From Hyphobacterium sp. SN044 (GTDB lineage Bacteria > Pseudomonadota > Alphaproteobacteria > Caulobacterales > Maricaulaceae), in contig NZ_JAKKUV010000001.1 in assembly GCF_021864465.1 (NCBI RefSeq), positions 186,001 to 250,000 on the forward strand: a DNA stretch of 64,000 nucleotides. Reading direction: 5' to 3'. Positions 10,895 through 19,689 of the stretch are shown here, one piece after another. The translations under genes were made by a program, and so were the position numbers. Numbering within the stretch: position 1 is the first letter of the stretch; the number at the start of each line of letters is the position of its first letter. The notes under the pieces were generated by a model, which searched no databases, had not been told where the DNA came from, and saw only the letters and a list, made by a program, of their open reading frames with translations.

Positions 10895-12595
10895 CTACAA
10901 ATGCTCTTCCTCGTGCGTCGCTTCGAGCGCGCGGGCATAGGCGGCATGGGCGTCGGCGCGGGACAGCCAGCCGACGACCGGCTGGTTGTCGGCCCGTGAG
11001 CGCACCGGCGCACCATCAAGACTTTCCGCTGACAGAAGACCGATGGCCCGGCCGAGATAATCGTCGTCATAGAGGCTGGGCGCGCCGCTGGCCGTGTCCA
11101 TGTCGGCGGCGTCGCCTTCGAAGGGGGCCATGATGTCGCGTACCCGGATCGTCTGCAGCAGCACGCGCGACTGTCCGCGCGACAGGTCATAGCCATGGCG
11201 GAGAATCTGTTTCTGGAAGATCGACCCGCCGGTCGCCGCCTGGGTCAGCACGGTGGCGATAGACACCGCGACCAGCACAGCGACCGAGGCTTCGTAATTC
11301 GCCGTCAGTTCGAACACGATCAGCGTCGTCGACAAGGGCGCGCCGAGCGCCGCACCGGCCACCGCGCCCATGCCGACAACGGCGTAGAAGGGAACGCCGC
11401 CCGTCTCGCCGCCGGTCGCGAGACCGATCACCGCCCCGAAGGCCGCGCCCAGCATCGCGCCGAGATAAAGCGCGGGCGAGAACACGCCCCCACCAAACCG
11501 GAAGCCGAGCGTCACCCCCGTCGCGATCAGCTTCATCACGATCAGGCCGATGAGGAACAGGACGGCATATTGCCCGCCGAGCGCGTTGGAGGTCGCCTCG
11601 TATCCGACGCCGAGAATTTCTGGCATGGGCAGGGCGAGCAGCCCGATCCCGATCCCGCCAATCGGCGGCAAAGCCCATAAGGGGATGCGCCAGCGCTCCG
11701 CCTGCTGCGCGACAAGGCGGGGGGCGTGAACGCTCGACTGCACGAAGGCGATGGCAAGCCCGGCGGCAGCCAGGCTCAAGAGGAAGACGCCGGGCAGATC
11801 CCAGGCGCTCGCTGCCCCCATGGCCGGCACGGTGAAGGCCGGCGTCGCCCCCAGATGGATGCGCGAAACCACCGCCCCGGCGACGCTCGCGATGGCGACG
11901 GGTGCGATCGACCGGAGCGCGTAATGTCCCAGCACGACCTCGAAGGCGAAGAGCGCCCCGGCAATCGGCGCATTGAAGCTGGCGGCCACGGCCGCCGCTG
12001 CGCCGCAGGCGAGCAGCGTGCGCACAGCGCGCGCGGGAATGCCCAGCGACCGTGCGCCGAAACTGGCGAGCGCGCCGCCGAGATGCACCGCCGGGCCTTC
12101 CCGGCCCGCCGACCCGCCCGAACCGAGGGAAATCGCCGAGATCAAGGCCGACAACAGCCCGGTCTTGAGGATCACCCGGCCCGACCGCACCGCCCGCGCC
12201 TCGACCACGTCGGCGACGGCATGGGCGCGGGTTTCGGTCAGCCAGTTGTAGCGCTGGCCGAGGAAAAGAAGGACAGCGACGATGATGCCGCCGATCACGG
12301 GGCCGACGAAGACCCGCCAGCCGGGCAGGGCGTCGACCCCGCTCGCCAGCGCGTCGTGATGCGCGCCGAAGACGACGATCGAGACGGCATGAATGGCAAG
12401 GATGAAGCCGAGCGCGGCATAGCCCGACACGATGCCGGTCAGAAGGCCGAGCAGCCACATCGCGGGGGATCGCCCCTGCCGCCACTGCTCCCGCAGCCAG
12501 CCCCAGCCGCGCCGCGACCCCGTCACGGCGGCGCGAGCGGCGGCGCGGGCGCGCAGAGCCAGCTTTGGCTGGCTGGAAGGCGGGGGCGTGTCCAT
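10895..12595 (-). CDS. ClC-family chloride channel or Cl-/H+ exchanger with C-terminal CBS region
   Basis: A 566-residue membrane protein with about ten to twelve hydrophobic segments. The ion-path motifs are GSGGSAGREGP, holding the gating glutamate (equivalent to E148 of E. coli ClcA), and FRFGGGVFSPALYLGAMLG, matching the GGxFxPxL motif. The last roughly 80 residues (VRDIMAPFEGD..., LGRAIGLLSAE...) look like a degenerate CBS region. It moves chloride across the inner membrane. Whether it is a channel or an exchanger depends on a second proton glutamate I cannot place with certainty. Confidence 0.9.
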   Translation of the reverse strand: MDTPPPSSQPKLALRARAAARAAVTGSRRGWGWLREQWRQGRSPAMWLLGLLTGIVSGYAALGFILAIHAVSIVVFGAHHDALASGVDALPGWRVFVGPVIGGIIVAVLLFLGQRYNWLTETRAHAVADVVEARAVRSGRVILKTGLLSALISAISLGSGGSAGREGPAVHLGGALASFGARSLGIPARAVRTLLACGAAAAVAASFNAPIAGALFAFEVVLGHYALRSIAPVAIASVAGAVVSRIHLGATPAFTVPAMGAASAWDLPGVFLLSLAAAGLAIAFVQSSVHAPRLVAQQAERWRIPLWALPPIGGIGIGLLALPMPEILGVGYEATSNALGGQYAVLFLIGLIVMKLIATGVTLGFRFGGGVFSPALYLGAMLGAAFGAVIGLATGGETGGVPFYAVVGMGAVAGAALGAPLSTTLIVFELTANYEASVAVLVAVSIATVLTQAATGGSIFQKQILRHGYDLSRGQSRVLLQTIRVRDIMAPFEGDAADMDTASGAPSLYDDDYLGRAIGLLSAESLDGAPVRSRADNQPVVGWLSRADAHAAYARALEATHEEEHL

Positions 12596-12653
12596 GCGTC
12601 GTTAGAGCGCCGCTAACGTTGCAAGGTCAAGGGGATGGGCAACGAGCTCGTTT

Positions 12654-12674
12654 CCCTCCCCTCAAGGGGGAGGG
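12654..12674. repeat. Single palindromic repeat (CCCTCCCC type)
   Basis: The hairpin CCCTCCCC with loop tca(a) and GGGGGAGGG lies between the ClC start and the stop of the MFS gene. It is a short member of the same family as 5363-5444 and could terminate the MFS transcript. Confidence 0.6.
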
Positions 12675-12688
12675 CAATACGTCGGATG

Positions 12689-13930
12689 CTAGGCCCGCCC
12701 GTCGAGACGCCGCGCCTTGCGCAGGTCCGGGAACATCCTGGCCCACAGCGCCGCGACCAGAACCGTGCCCGCGCCGCCGGCGATCACCGTCGCCTTGGCG
12801 CCGATGAAGGCGGCCATCACGCCGGCGCGGAACTCCCCAAGTTCGTTCGACGCGCCGATGAAGACCATGTTCACGGCATTCACCCGGCCGCGCACCCGGT
12901 CGGGTGTCCACAACTGTATCAGCGTCTCGCGGATATAGACGCTGACCATGTCCGCTGCGCCGAGTGCGGCGAGCGCGATGATCGACAGCCAGGCATAGGG
13001 CGAGGCGCCGAAGACCATGGTGAAGGCGCCGAAGACCGCCACGAAGAAGAACATCCACAGCCCCGCATGGTCGCGGATATTGTGCGTGGCCAGCCAGATC
13101 GCGACGGCGATGGCCCCCACGCCCGGCGCGGCGCGCAAGAGGCCGAGCCCCTCTTCGCCGACCTGCAATATGTCGCGGGCGAAGACCGGCAGCAGCGCCG
13201 TTGCTCCGCCCAGCAGGACTGCGAACAGGTCGAGCGAGATCGCGCCGAAGACGATCTTTTCCTTCCAGATGTATTTGAAGCCCGCGAGGAGAAGATCGAG
13301 GCTCGGCGCTTCGGCCTCGGTCCGCTGGTCCGGCTTGGGGATCAGGAAGACGAGCCCGGCGGCGACGACAAGCAGCGTCGCCGACGTGCCATAGGCAATG
13401 AGCGGCGAGACACCGTAGAGCAGGCCGCCCGCCACCGGCCCGAGCACGGTCGCGAGTTGCCAGGCCGAGGAATTGAGCGCGATCGCTTTGGATAACAGGG
13501 TGGGGGGCACGATGTTGGGGAGCAGCGCCTGCGTCGCCGGTCCGAAAAAGGCGCGTGCCGTGCCGAAGCCGGCGAGCAGCAGGAAGACCACCCAGATCGT
13601 CTGACTGCCCGAAGCGGTGAACACGAAGAATCCCGACGAGATTGTGGCCATGCCGACGAGGCAGATCGCCATGATGCCCCGCCGCGAAAACCGGTCCGCG
13701 ACCGCGCCGGTGACGAGCACCAGCAGAAGCGCCGGCAGGAATTGCGACAGGCCGATCAGCCCGAGATGCAGCGGGTTGCGCGTCAGGTCGTAGACCTGCC
13801 ATCCGAGCGCAACGATCTGGATCTGCGCCGCGAACACGGTGGCCGCGCGCGCCAGCCAGTAGATCAGATAGGGGCGGTGCCGGAAGGCGGCGAAATGCCC
13901 GCCGGTGTCCTCGGCTGCGCGCTCATTCAT
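12689..13930 (-). CDS. MFS transporter, EntS-like
   Basis: A 413-residue protein with about twelve hydrophobic segments. The opening FRHRPYLIYWLARAATVFAAQ and the loop motif VADRFSRRGIM (motif A between helices 2 and 3) match the MFS_3 group, which includes the enterobactin exporter EntS. The substrate is unknown; no siderophore or antibiotic biosynthesis genes are adjacent. It is monocistronic and flanked by a palindromic repeat at its 3' end. Confidence 0.85.
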   Translation of the reverse strand: MNERAAEDTGGHFAAFRHRPYLIYWLARAATVFAAQIQIVALGWQVYDLTRNPLHLGLIGLSQFLPALLLVLVTGAVADRFSRRGIMAICLVGMATISSGFFVFTASGSQTIWVVFLLLAGFGTARAFFGPATQALLPNIVPPTLLSKAIALNSSAWQLATVLGPVAGGLLYGVSPLIAYGTSATLLVVAAGLVFLIPKPDQRTEAEAPSLDLLLAGFKYIWKEKIVFGAISLDLFAVLLGGATALLPVFARDILQVGEEGLGLLRAAPGVGAIAVAIWLATHNIRDHAGLWMFFFVAVFGAFTMVFGASPYAWLSIIALAALGAADMVSVYIRETLIQLWTPDRVRGRVNAVNMVFIGASNELGEFRAGVMAAFIGAKATVIAGGAGTVLVAALWARMFPDLRKARRLDGRA

Positions 13931-13995
13931 CGGCGGAAAATCCCCTCGCTGGAACGAAGGGATAGTCCGCCGGGGATGGGGCGTCTACGCCGCCG

Positions 13996-14847
13996 TCAGC
14001 GCTGCGGGTTGACCCGCCGCGGCGGGGTCTCTTCCGTGGTCCGCGCCGGGCGCGATGTCCGGGCAGGCGGCCCGCCGTCCGTACCGGTGGCCGAAGTCGT
14101 CGTGCGGGCACGGTTCGGAACCGGCGCCGCGACGTCTCCGACCGCGTTCACGACGCCCGCACCGTCGGTGATGTCCGGATCGCCCTGATAGAAGATGGCC
14201 ACGGTCACCGTCTGCTGGCGCACGCCGGGATACCAGCGCCCGTCATACTGGCACCAGGCCGTCATGCTGACCGGGACCTCGACCTCGAACACGTCGTCCT
14301 GACGCAGGAAGTCGGCGGCGCTGCCGGCTCCATTTGAAACGAAGTCCGCAAGATGGTCCTCGACCGTCTTCACCGGGTTGAAGAAGAGCGTCACGAGCGC
14401 CTCGGAATCCCAGCTATCGGGCAGGTCCATCACCGCGTCGATGTCGAAATTCTCACCCGTGCGCGCGCCATTGTATTCGACCGCGTCGCTTTCGCCCCAG
14501 ATGCCGATGGGCATAAGCTCATAGCCGTTGCCATTGTTGTGCGGCGCGGTGATGCCGAACAGCACCTGCGCCCGCCTGGCGCGGGATTCGCCTTGCGTGT
14601 TCGCCGAATAGGAATTGCAGAAGAACTGGCCGCGGACTGTCACCACCGGGTCGTTCGATACCATGCGAAGCACCCGGTCCGCGGGATCGGGACTGTTGGC
14701 GGTGTTGCGCACGGTCACCTGCACCTGCGGTGTCATATGACTGATCAGGACCGACTCGATGCCGGGCGTGAAATGGGTTTCGTCTGCCAGCGCGAACCCG
14801 GCGGTCAGCAAAGTGCCGGCAATCGCGGTCGATATCATTCGGTTCAT
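13996..14847 (-). CDS. Exported protein of unknown function
   Basis: A 283-residue protein from ATG 14847, supported by GGGGAGG upstream. It begins with a signal peptide cleaved after FALA. The body is beta-rich with few cysteines (FFCNSYSAN, AWCQYDGRWY). The C-terminal roughly 45 residues are low-complexity (T, P, R, A) and probably disordered. I recognise no domain. It is divergent from another exported protein (15027-15635) across 179 bp, so both may share a regulatory region. Confidence 0.75.
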   Translation of the reverse strand: MNRMISTAIAGTLLTAGFALADETHFTPGIESVLISHMTPQVQVTVRNTANSPDPADRVLRMVSNDPVVTVRGQFFCNSYSANTQGESRARRAQVLFGITAPHNNGNGYELMPIGIWGESDAVEYNGARTGENFDIDAVMDLPDSWDSEALVTLFFNPVKTVEDHLADFVSNGAGSAADFLRQDDVFEVEVPVSMTAWCQYDGRWYPGVRQQTVTVAIFYQGDPDITDGAGVVNAVGDVAAPVPNRARTTTSATGTDGGPPARTSRPARTTEETPPRRVNPQR

Positions 14848-15026
14848 GGCGGACCTCCCCGTTTCGAAACACGGCCCGCGCAAACTCGTGCCGGACAGCT
14901 GAACGTGAATTGAACGCACTTCGAGCCGCCCGCCGCAAGACAATAAAAAAATCCTGCCCTTGCGGTCCCGCCCCTGTCTCCCCCGCTCCCGGTGCGCTAG
15001 CCTTCGGGCGAACAGGGGAGGACATC

Positions 15027-15635
15027 ATGATCCGCTATCTCGCCGCCGCCATCCTGTCTGCAGGCTTCGCCGCCAGCGCCGACGCGCAGCAGTACGACAG
15101 CGCCTATACCCGCATCGACGACGATTGCGTCCTCGTCGAGCACGTTGACGAACCCGTCTGGGACACGATCTGCGACGGCTTCGGCGGCTGGACGGTGGAG
15201 ATCGTCGCGGGAGAGCACGGTGCTGCGGAAGCCTATCGCGCCCCGGACGGGGCGCGCTCCGACTACATCAACCCGCCCATGCGCGGCCTGTTCGGCGGCT
15301 ATGGCGAGGTGATCGAGTGGCGGCTTTCGGGCGGCGTGCCCTTTGCGACCATCCACCGCTACATCAACGACACGCCGGCCATGATGGACCCGGACAATGC
15401 GGGGGAGTGGCACACCCTGGTTGTGACAGCGTTGCGCCCGGGCACCGACATCGTCGCCTGCGCAGCCGCCTATATCGACGCCTCCAGCCTGGCCAATGCC
15501 AATGAGATTGCGCGTCAGGCGGCGGATCAACTCGCGATCGACTGGCAGTGCGGTGTGGAAGAGCCGCAGATGTTCACCGCCGACAGCGAATACGACGTCA
15601 TGACGATCGCGGCGCAGCGCCGTCCGGGGCACTAG
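15027..15635 (+). CDS. Exported protein of unknown function
   Basis: A 202-residue protein. ATG 15027 is chosen because AGGGGAGG lies just upstream and a clean signal peptide follows (MIRYLAAAILSAGFAASADA). The mature part includes two cysteines close to the start (DDDCVLVEH, WDTICDGFGGW) and later CAAAY and WQCGV, so two disulfides are possible. No family recognised. Its stop overlaps that of the RHH gene on the other strand by 4 bases. Confidence 0.75.
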   Translation: MIRYLAAAILSAGFAASADAQQYDSAYTRIDDDCVLVEHVDEPVWDTICDGFGGWTVEIVAGEHGAAEAYRAPDGARSDYINPPMRGLFGGYGEVIEWRLSGGVPFATIHRYINDTPAMMDPDNAGEWHTLVVTALRPGTDIVACAAAYIDASSLANANEIARQAADQLAIDWQCGVEEPQMFTADSEYDVMTIAAQRRPGH

Positions 15636-15853
15636 GTCCCGGACTGAACCCGTTTCAGCGCCCAGACCCGGCAGGCCGAGGCGAGGTTGAGTTCATCTCC
15701 CGCCTCGATCCGGGCCTCGTCGATCCGGCCGATCAGCGCGGCGAGCGACAGCCGCTTTTCCTCCGCGGCCCGGTCGAGCACATCCCAGAACTCCGCCTCG
15801 AGCGCGAGGCTGGTGCGGTGACCGGCGAGGGAGAGAGAGCGTTTGACGAGCAT
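15632..15853 (-). CDS. Ribbon-helix-helix domain protein
   Basis: A 73-residue protein from ATG 15853 (MLVKRSLSLAGHRTSLALE); the longer frame upstream lacks support. It fits the small alphaproteobacterial RHH family: a short beta strand with basic residues (KRSLSLAGHRTSLALE), then two helices (EFWDVLDRAAEEKRLSLAAL and a following one). Such proteins bind DNA as dimers, but targets are unknown. Family members are often found near DUF4169 genes, as here. Confidence 0.75.
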   Translation of the reverse strand: MLVKRSLSLAGHRTSLALEAEFWDVLDRAAEEKRLSLAALIGRIDEARIEAGDELNLASACRVWALKRVQSGT

Positions 15854-15914
15854 GGATTTCGCTTCGCGGGGCAGGGGCGGCGAGCCTATCCTGCCGTGAA
15901 ACGGAGGGCGAGCC

Positions 15915-16589
15915 ATGCGATCATTTGCCGACATCCACGCCATGGCCGTGGGCCATCACGGCGAGGACGGCGTCGCCGCCCGCATGCCTGAGGCCACGCC
16001 CACAGCGGCGCTGAAAGCCCGGCCCGACGACCGCTGGCTGGCGGAAATGACCAAGGCGGTCTTTCAGTCCGGATTTTCCTGGAAGGTCATCGAGGCGAAA
16101 TGGCCGGGCTTCGAAACCGCCTTCGAAGGCTTCAACCCGCACCGCGTCGCCATGTTCTCCGACGACGATGTCGCCCGCCTCCTGAGGGACAAGGGCATCG
16201 TGCGCAACGGCGCGAAGATCATGGCGACCATCGCGAACGCGCAATTCGTCCTCGAAATCGCCGACGAGTATGGCTCGTTCGGCGTTTTTCTGGCCGGCTG
16301 GCCGCCGTCCGATCAGGCGGGCCTGCTTGACGTGCTCGGCAAGCGTGGTTCGCGCCTCTCGGGCTCGACGGCGCAATTTTTCCTGCGCTTCACCGGCTGG
16401 GATGCGTGGATTACCTCTGGCGATGTGGTGACCGCGCTGATCCGTGAAGGCGTGATCGACAAACCGCCCACCTCGAAGACGGCGCTGAAGAAGGTGCAGA
16501 ACGCGTTCAATGCCTGGACCACCGAGTCCGGCAAGACGCAGGCCGAAGTCAGCCGTACACTGGCGTTGAGTGTCGGGCCGAAGGCCTGA
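15915..16589 (+). CDS. Tag-like DNA-3-methyladenine glycosylase
   Basis: A 224-residue protein aligning with DNA-3-methyladenine glycosylase I over its helix-hairpin-helix core: FQSGFSWKVIEAKWPGFETA, then DVARLLRDKGIVRNGAKI and a following helix. The expected role is excision of alkylated adenines from DNA. The zinc-snap cysteines and histidines of E. coli Tag are missing: the N-terminus has no CGW motif and there is no C-terminal HxxxC. It therefore belongs to a zinc-less branch, and activity is inferred. Its stop abuts the DUF4169 stop. Confidence 0.75.
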   Translation: MRSFADIHAMAVGHHGEDGVAARMPEATPTAALKARPDDRWLAEMTKAVFQSGFSWKVIEAKWPGFETAFEGFNPHRVAMFSDDDVARLLRDKGIVRNGAKIMATIANAQFVLEIADEYGSFGVFLAGWPPSDQAGLLDVLGKRGSRLSGSTAQFFLRFTGWDAWITSGDVVTALIREGVIDKPPTSKTALKKVQNAFNAWTTESGKTQAEVSRTLALSVGPKA

Positions 16590-16769
16590 CTATTTCTCCC
16601 GCTTGTGCCCGTCGATATGGGCGTCGGCCTTCGCCTTCTCGGCTTTGGCTTTCAGCCTTTCCGCCTTGGTGCGGCCAAACGCGGCGCGGTTCGCCTCCGC
16701 CGCCTTTTCCTTCTCGGCGCGGGCCCTCGCCTTGCGTGCGGCGCGGAGATTGATGGGTTTGGTGGTCAT
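16590..16769 (-). CDS. DUF4169 family protein (59 aa)
   Basis: A 180-base frame on the minus strand reads MTTKPINLRAARKARARAEK and ends DAHIDGHKREK. This is the DUF4169 pattern: an N-terminal xNLRxARK motif, alternating K/A/E helix, AAFGRTKAE and a terminal LDGHKR-like tail. The ATG at 16769 follows AAGGTGAA. It is very basic and predicted to be one helix. The function is unknown; the family is restricted to Alphaproteobacteria. Convergent with the Tag-like gene with no gap. Confidence 0.85.
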   Translation of the reverse strand: MTTKPINLRAARKARARAEKEKAAEANRAAFGRTKAERLKAKAEKAKADAHIDGHKREK

Positions 16770-16787
16770 GCGTTCACCTTGAAAAGA

Positions 16788-16889
16788 CCCCTCACCCTTG
16801 CCCTCTCCCTGCAGGGAGAGGGAATTGGGCTCGACGTTTCTTCCCCTCTCCCTTGAGGGAGAGGGTGGCGCGAAGCGCCGGGTGAGGGG
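16788..16889. repeat. Nested palindromic repeat (CCCTCTCCC type)
   Basis: Outer arms CCCCTCACCC (16788-16797) and GGGTGAGGGG (16880-16889) enclose two hairpins, CCCTCTCCCTGCAGGGAGAGGG and CCCTCTCCCTTGAGGGAGAG plus GG. The layout equals that of 5363-5444 with different stem bases. It sits directly after the fumC stop and probably acts as its terminator. Confidence 0.75.
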
Positions 16890-16890
16890 G

Positions 16891-18282
16891 TCATTTCGGC
16901 TCGATCATCTCCGCCGGCACCACCGCCGCGTCGAACTCCTCCGCGGTGACGAAGCCCAGCTTCACCGCTTCCTCGCGCAGCGTGGTGCCGTTCTGGTGCG
17001 CCGTCTTGGCAACCTTGGTGGCGTTGTCATAGCCGATCTTCGGCGCCAGCGCCGTGACCAGCATGAGCGAGCGCTCCATCAGATCGGTGATGCGGTCTTC
17101 GTTCGCCACGATGCCGTCGACGCAATTGTCGGTGAAGCTGACGCAGGCATCGGCCATGATGCGGATCGACTGCAGCATGTTGTAGGCCATCACCGGCTTG
17201 AACACGTTCAGCTCGAAATGGCCTTGAGCGCCGCCGACCGTGATCGCGACGTGATTGCCCATCACCTGGGCGCAGACCATCGTCATCGCCTCGCACTGGG
17301 TCGGGTTCACCTTGCCCGGCATGATCGACGAGCCCGGCTCGTTTTCCGGCAGCGAGATCTCGCCGATGCCGCAACGCGGACCCGAGCCGAGCAGGCGGAT
17401 GTCGTTGGCGATCTTGTTCAGCGAGGCGGCCAGCGTGTTCAGCGCGCCGTGCGCGTAGACATAGGCGTCATGTGCGGCGAGCGCCTCGAACTTGTTCTCG
17501 GCGGTGCGGAAGGGCAGGCCGGTGTATTCGGCCACGTCGGCGGCGAAGGCCTTGTCGAAGCCCGGCTTGGCGTTGATGCCGGTGCCGACCGCCGTGCCGC
17601 CCTGCGCCAGCGCGAAGAGCTGTTCGAGGCCCTGCTTCACCCGCATGATGCCGAGATCGAGCTGGGCGACATAGCCGGAAAACTCCTGTCCCAGGGTCAG
17701 CGGCGTCGCATCCTGAAGGTGGGTGCGGCCGATCTTGATAATGTCGCCGAAGGATTTGGCCTTGGCGTCGAGCGCATCGCGCAGCTTGGTCAGCGCCGGG
17801 ATCAGCCGGTGATGGATTTCCTCCGCCGCGGAGATGTGCATCGCCGTCGGGAAAGTGTCGTTCGACGACTGTGACATGTTCACATGATCGTTCGGGTGGA
17901 CCGGGTCCTTCGACCCGATCGTGCCGCCGAGGATCTGGATCGCGCGGTTCGAGATCACCTCATTGGTATTCATGTTCGATTGGGTGCCCGACCCGGTCTG
18001 CCAGACCGACAGCGGGAAATGGTCGTTCCACTTGCCCTCGGCGACCTCGGTCGCGGCCTGTTCGATCGCGTCCGCGAGTTTCGCATCCAGCTTGCCATCG
18101 GCCTTGTTCACCCGCGCCGCGGAGCGTTTGATGATGCCGAGCGCGCGCACCAGCGGCTTCGGCATGGTTTCCTCGCCGATCGCAAAGTTGATCAGCGACC
18201 GCGCCGACTGCGCGCCATACATCTTGTCGGCGGGCACTTCGAGCGGGCCGAAGGAATCGGTTTCGGTACGGGTGTCGCGCAT
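16891..18282 (-). CDS. fumC: Fumarate hydratase, class II
   Basis: ATG 18282 with AAGGAG upstream gives 463 residues, the normal FumC length. Substrate-site motifs are present: [30 protein letters not shown], the TH pair in [16 protein letters not shown] and the family signature [13 protein letters not shown]. It is an oxygen-stable, metal-free TCA cycle enzyme converting fumarate to malate. It is divergent from the RusA-like gene across 85 bp. Confidence 0.96.
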   Translation of the reverse strand: MRDTRTETDSFGPLEVPADKMYGAQSARSLINFAIGEETMPKPLVRALGIIKRSAARVNKADGKLDAKLADAIEQAATEVAEGKWNDHFPLSVWQTGSGTQSNMNTNEVISNRAIQILGGTIGSKDPVHPNDHVNMSQSSNDTFPTAMHISAAEEIHHRLIPALTKLRDALDAKAKSFGDIIKIGRTHLQDATPLTLGQEFSGYVAQLDLGIMRVKQGLEQLFALAQGGTAVGTGINAKPGFDKAFAADVAEYTGLPFRTAENKFEALAAHDAYVYAHGALNTLAASLNKIANDIRLLGSGPRCGIGEISLPENEPGSSIMPGKVNPTQCEAMTMVCAQVMGNHVAITVGGAQGHFELNVFKPVMAYNMLQSIRIMADACVSFTDNCVDGIVANEDRITDLMERSLMLVTALAPKIGYDNATKVAKTAHQNGTTLREEAVKLGFVTAEEFDAAVVPAEMIEPK

Positions 18283-18367
18283 CGGGCGAGTCTCCTTGCG
18301 GGGCCGGTTGTGTTCGCGGAACATGGGCGAGCGAACGATTCGAACGGACGTGTAGCACCGGGGCGGC

Positions 18368-18763
18368 ATGGATCAAGACATCGCCCTTCAGTGGACCGGA
18401 AGAGGGAAGGTTCAGGCAGCCATGGCAGGCGACAGTCTCCATCTGCGGGTTGATGCGCTGACGTCGCAGACGCGGCGCTTCAAGGTGCTGATCGGGGAAT
18501 TCTTCCGCACCGAGTTCAAGCGCGCCCGACCGAAATGGGGCCCCTATGAGGTCACCATCATCATCGAACGTACGCCGAACTCGCCTGTTCACGATGTCGA
18601 CAACGTCGCCAAGGCCGTGCTCGACGCGCTGACCGGCGTGGTATTCCACGACGACAGCCAGGTCGAACGCCTGCTGGTCGAAAAGGTCGAGGGCGAACGC
18701 CCGCGCGTACGGGTGAAGGCCCGGCCGATGCCGCGGAACGAAGCCGAGTTCGAAGCGGCCTGA
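18368..18763 (+). CDS. RusA-like endonuclease family protein
   Basis: A 131-residue protein with the RusA acidic motif [20 protein letters not shown] followed by HDDSQVERL. In RusA, D70, D72 and D91 bind metal and cut Holliday junctions; equivalents are present here. RusA is best known from lambdoid prophages, but no phage genes lie nearby, so this looks like a chromosomally fixed homologue. Start choice is uncertain: ATG 18368 lacks a clear ribosome site and ATG 18422 is possible. Junction cleavage is inferred from the motif only. Confidence 0.7.
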   Translation: MDQDIALQWTGRGKVQAAMAGDSLHLRVDALTSQTRRFKVLIGEFFRTEFKRARPKWGPYEVTIIIERTPNSPVHDVDNVAKAVLDALTGVVFHDDSQVERLLVEKVEGERPRVRVKARPMPRNEAEFEAA

Positions 18764-18787
18764 TCCTGGCCGGAGAGGGCAGGGCAT

Positions 18788-19210
18788 ATGAGGACGTTGC
18801 TATTCCTGCCCGGCCTGTCGCGCTTTGCCGATCTCGGCCTGCTCAGCCTGCGCCTCCTGACCGGAGGCTTCCTCGTCTACGGCGTTTGGGACAATGTGAT
18901 CAGCGCCGAACGCATGGCCGAGTTCGAAGCCTTCGTCGCGGCGAACGGATTTGTCATGCCGGGCCTGATGGCACCGCTCTCCGTCTATGCCCAGCTGATT
19001 TGCGGCGTCTGTTTCATGCTCGGCTTCCTGACCCGCTGGGCCGGCATCGTGATGGCGTTCCACTTCATCGTCGCCGTGGCGATGGTGCATTTCGACCAAG
19101 ATTTCCGCGGCTGGTGGCCCGCCATCGTGCTTGTCGCGATCAGCGTGCACTTCGCGCTGGCCGGCGCCGGGCGCTATTCGCTGGACGGGCTTTTCGTCTC
19201 GAAAGCCTAG
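18788..19210 (+). CDS. DoxX family membrane protein
   Basis: A 140-residue protein with four hydrophobic segments (including LGLLSLRLLTGGFLVYGVW, LICGVCFMLGFLTRWAG and ALAGAGRYSLDGL). It matches the DoxX family, whose members are small integral membrane proteins often linked to thiol or quinone redox chemistry. The ATG follows GGAGAGGGCAGGG. It lies 24 bp after the RusA-like gene and probably shares its transcript. The stop overlaps the thioesterase stop. Confidence 0.8.
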   Translation: MRTLLFLPGLSRFADLGLLSLRLLTGGFLVYGVWDNVISAERMAEFEAFVAANGFVMPGLMAPLSVYAQLICGVCFMLGFLTRWAGIVMAFHFIVAVAMVHFDQDFRGWWPAIVLVAISVHFALAGAGRYSLDGLFVSKA

Positions 19211-19689
19211 CCGCCCGCTTCGCGCCGCGCCTTGTCTTCCTTGACCTGCGAGTAGGGACGATGCGTACAGGTGGCCGTGGCGTGGGTCGTGACGCTGCCA
19301 TCCGGCGCGTAGAGTCGGCCTTCGGTGTAGAAGATCCGCTTGCCGCGCTTCAACACCTGACCGCGCGCCCGGACCGGGCCGGGCAGGACGGGGGCAAGGA
19401 AGCTGGTCTTCATCTCCAGCGTCGGCACCACGCCGTCGAACCCCGTCATCATGATCGCGGAGAGCGACATCGCCTCATCCAGCATCGCGGTGACATAGCC
19501 GCCCTGGACCGCGCCCCACGGGCTGCACAATTCCTTGCCCGGATTGAAACTGCACTCGAACCACATCTCGTCCATCGACAAATCGACGAAGGCGAAGCCG
19601 AGCATCGCCGTATGGCCCGGTGCGAGGTCTTCCCGCGCGAAGAAGGCGCGAATCTGCGCCTCGTCCCACGGCGGTTTCGGGAAGCTCAT
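19207..19689 (-). CDS. PaaI-type hotdog thioesterase
   Basis: A 160-residue protein with the hotdog pattern: CSPWGAVQGGYVTAMLDEAM (catalytic-loop GGxxxxxxDE equivalent) and LEMKTSFLAPVLPGPVRARGQV. It probably hydrolyses acyl-CoA or aryl-CoA thioesters; the substrate is unknown. The start overlaps the sspB stop by 4 bases, so the two genes are co-translated. Confidence 0.82.
   Translation of the reverse strand: MSFPKPPWDEAQIRAFFAREDLAPGHTAMLGFAFVDLSMDEMWFECSFNPGKELCSPWGAVQGGYVTAMLDEAMSLSAIMMTGFDGVVPTLEMKTSFLAPVLPGPVRARGQVLKRGKRIFYTEGRLYAPDGSVTTHATATCTHRPYSQVKEDKARREAGG

Noticed and set aside
16570-16856. Two plus-strand frames over the DUF4169 gene
   Set aside because: Both are antisense to a short frame that matches a known family; they show no motif and no ribosome site.
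18300-18367. Possible SOS (LexA) box upstream of the RusA-like gene, with repeated GAAC motifs
   Set aside because: The alphaproteobacterial LexA box needs GAAC or GTTC repeats 7 bases apart; here the spacings are 10 and 5.
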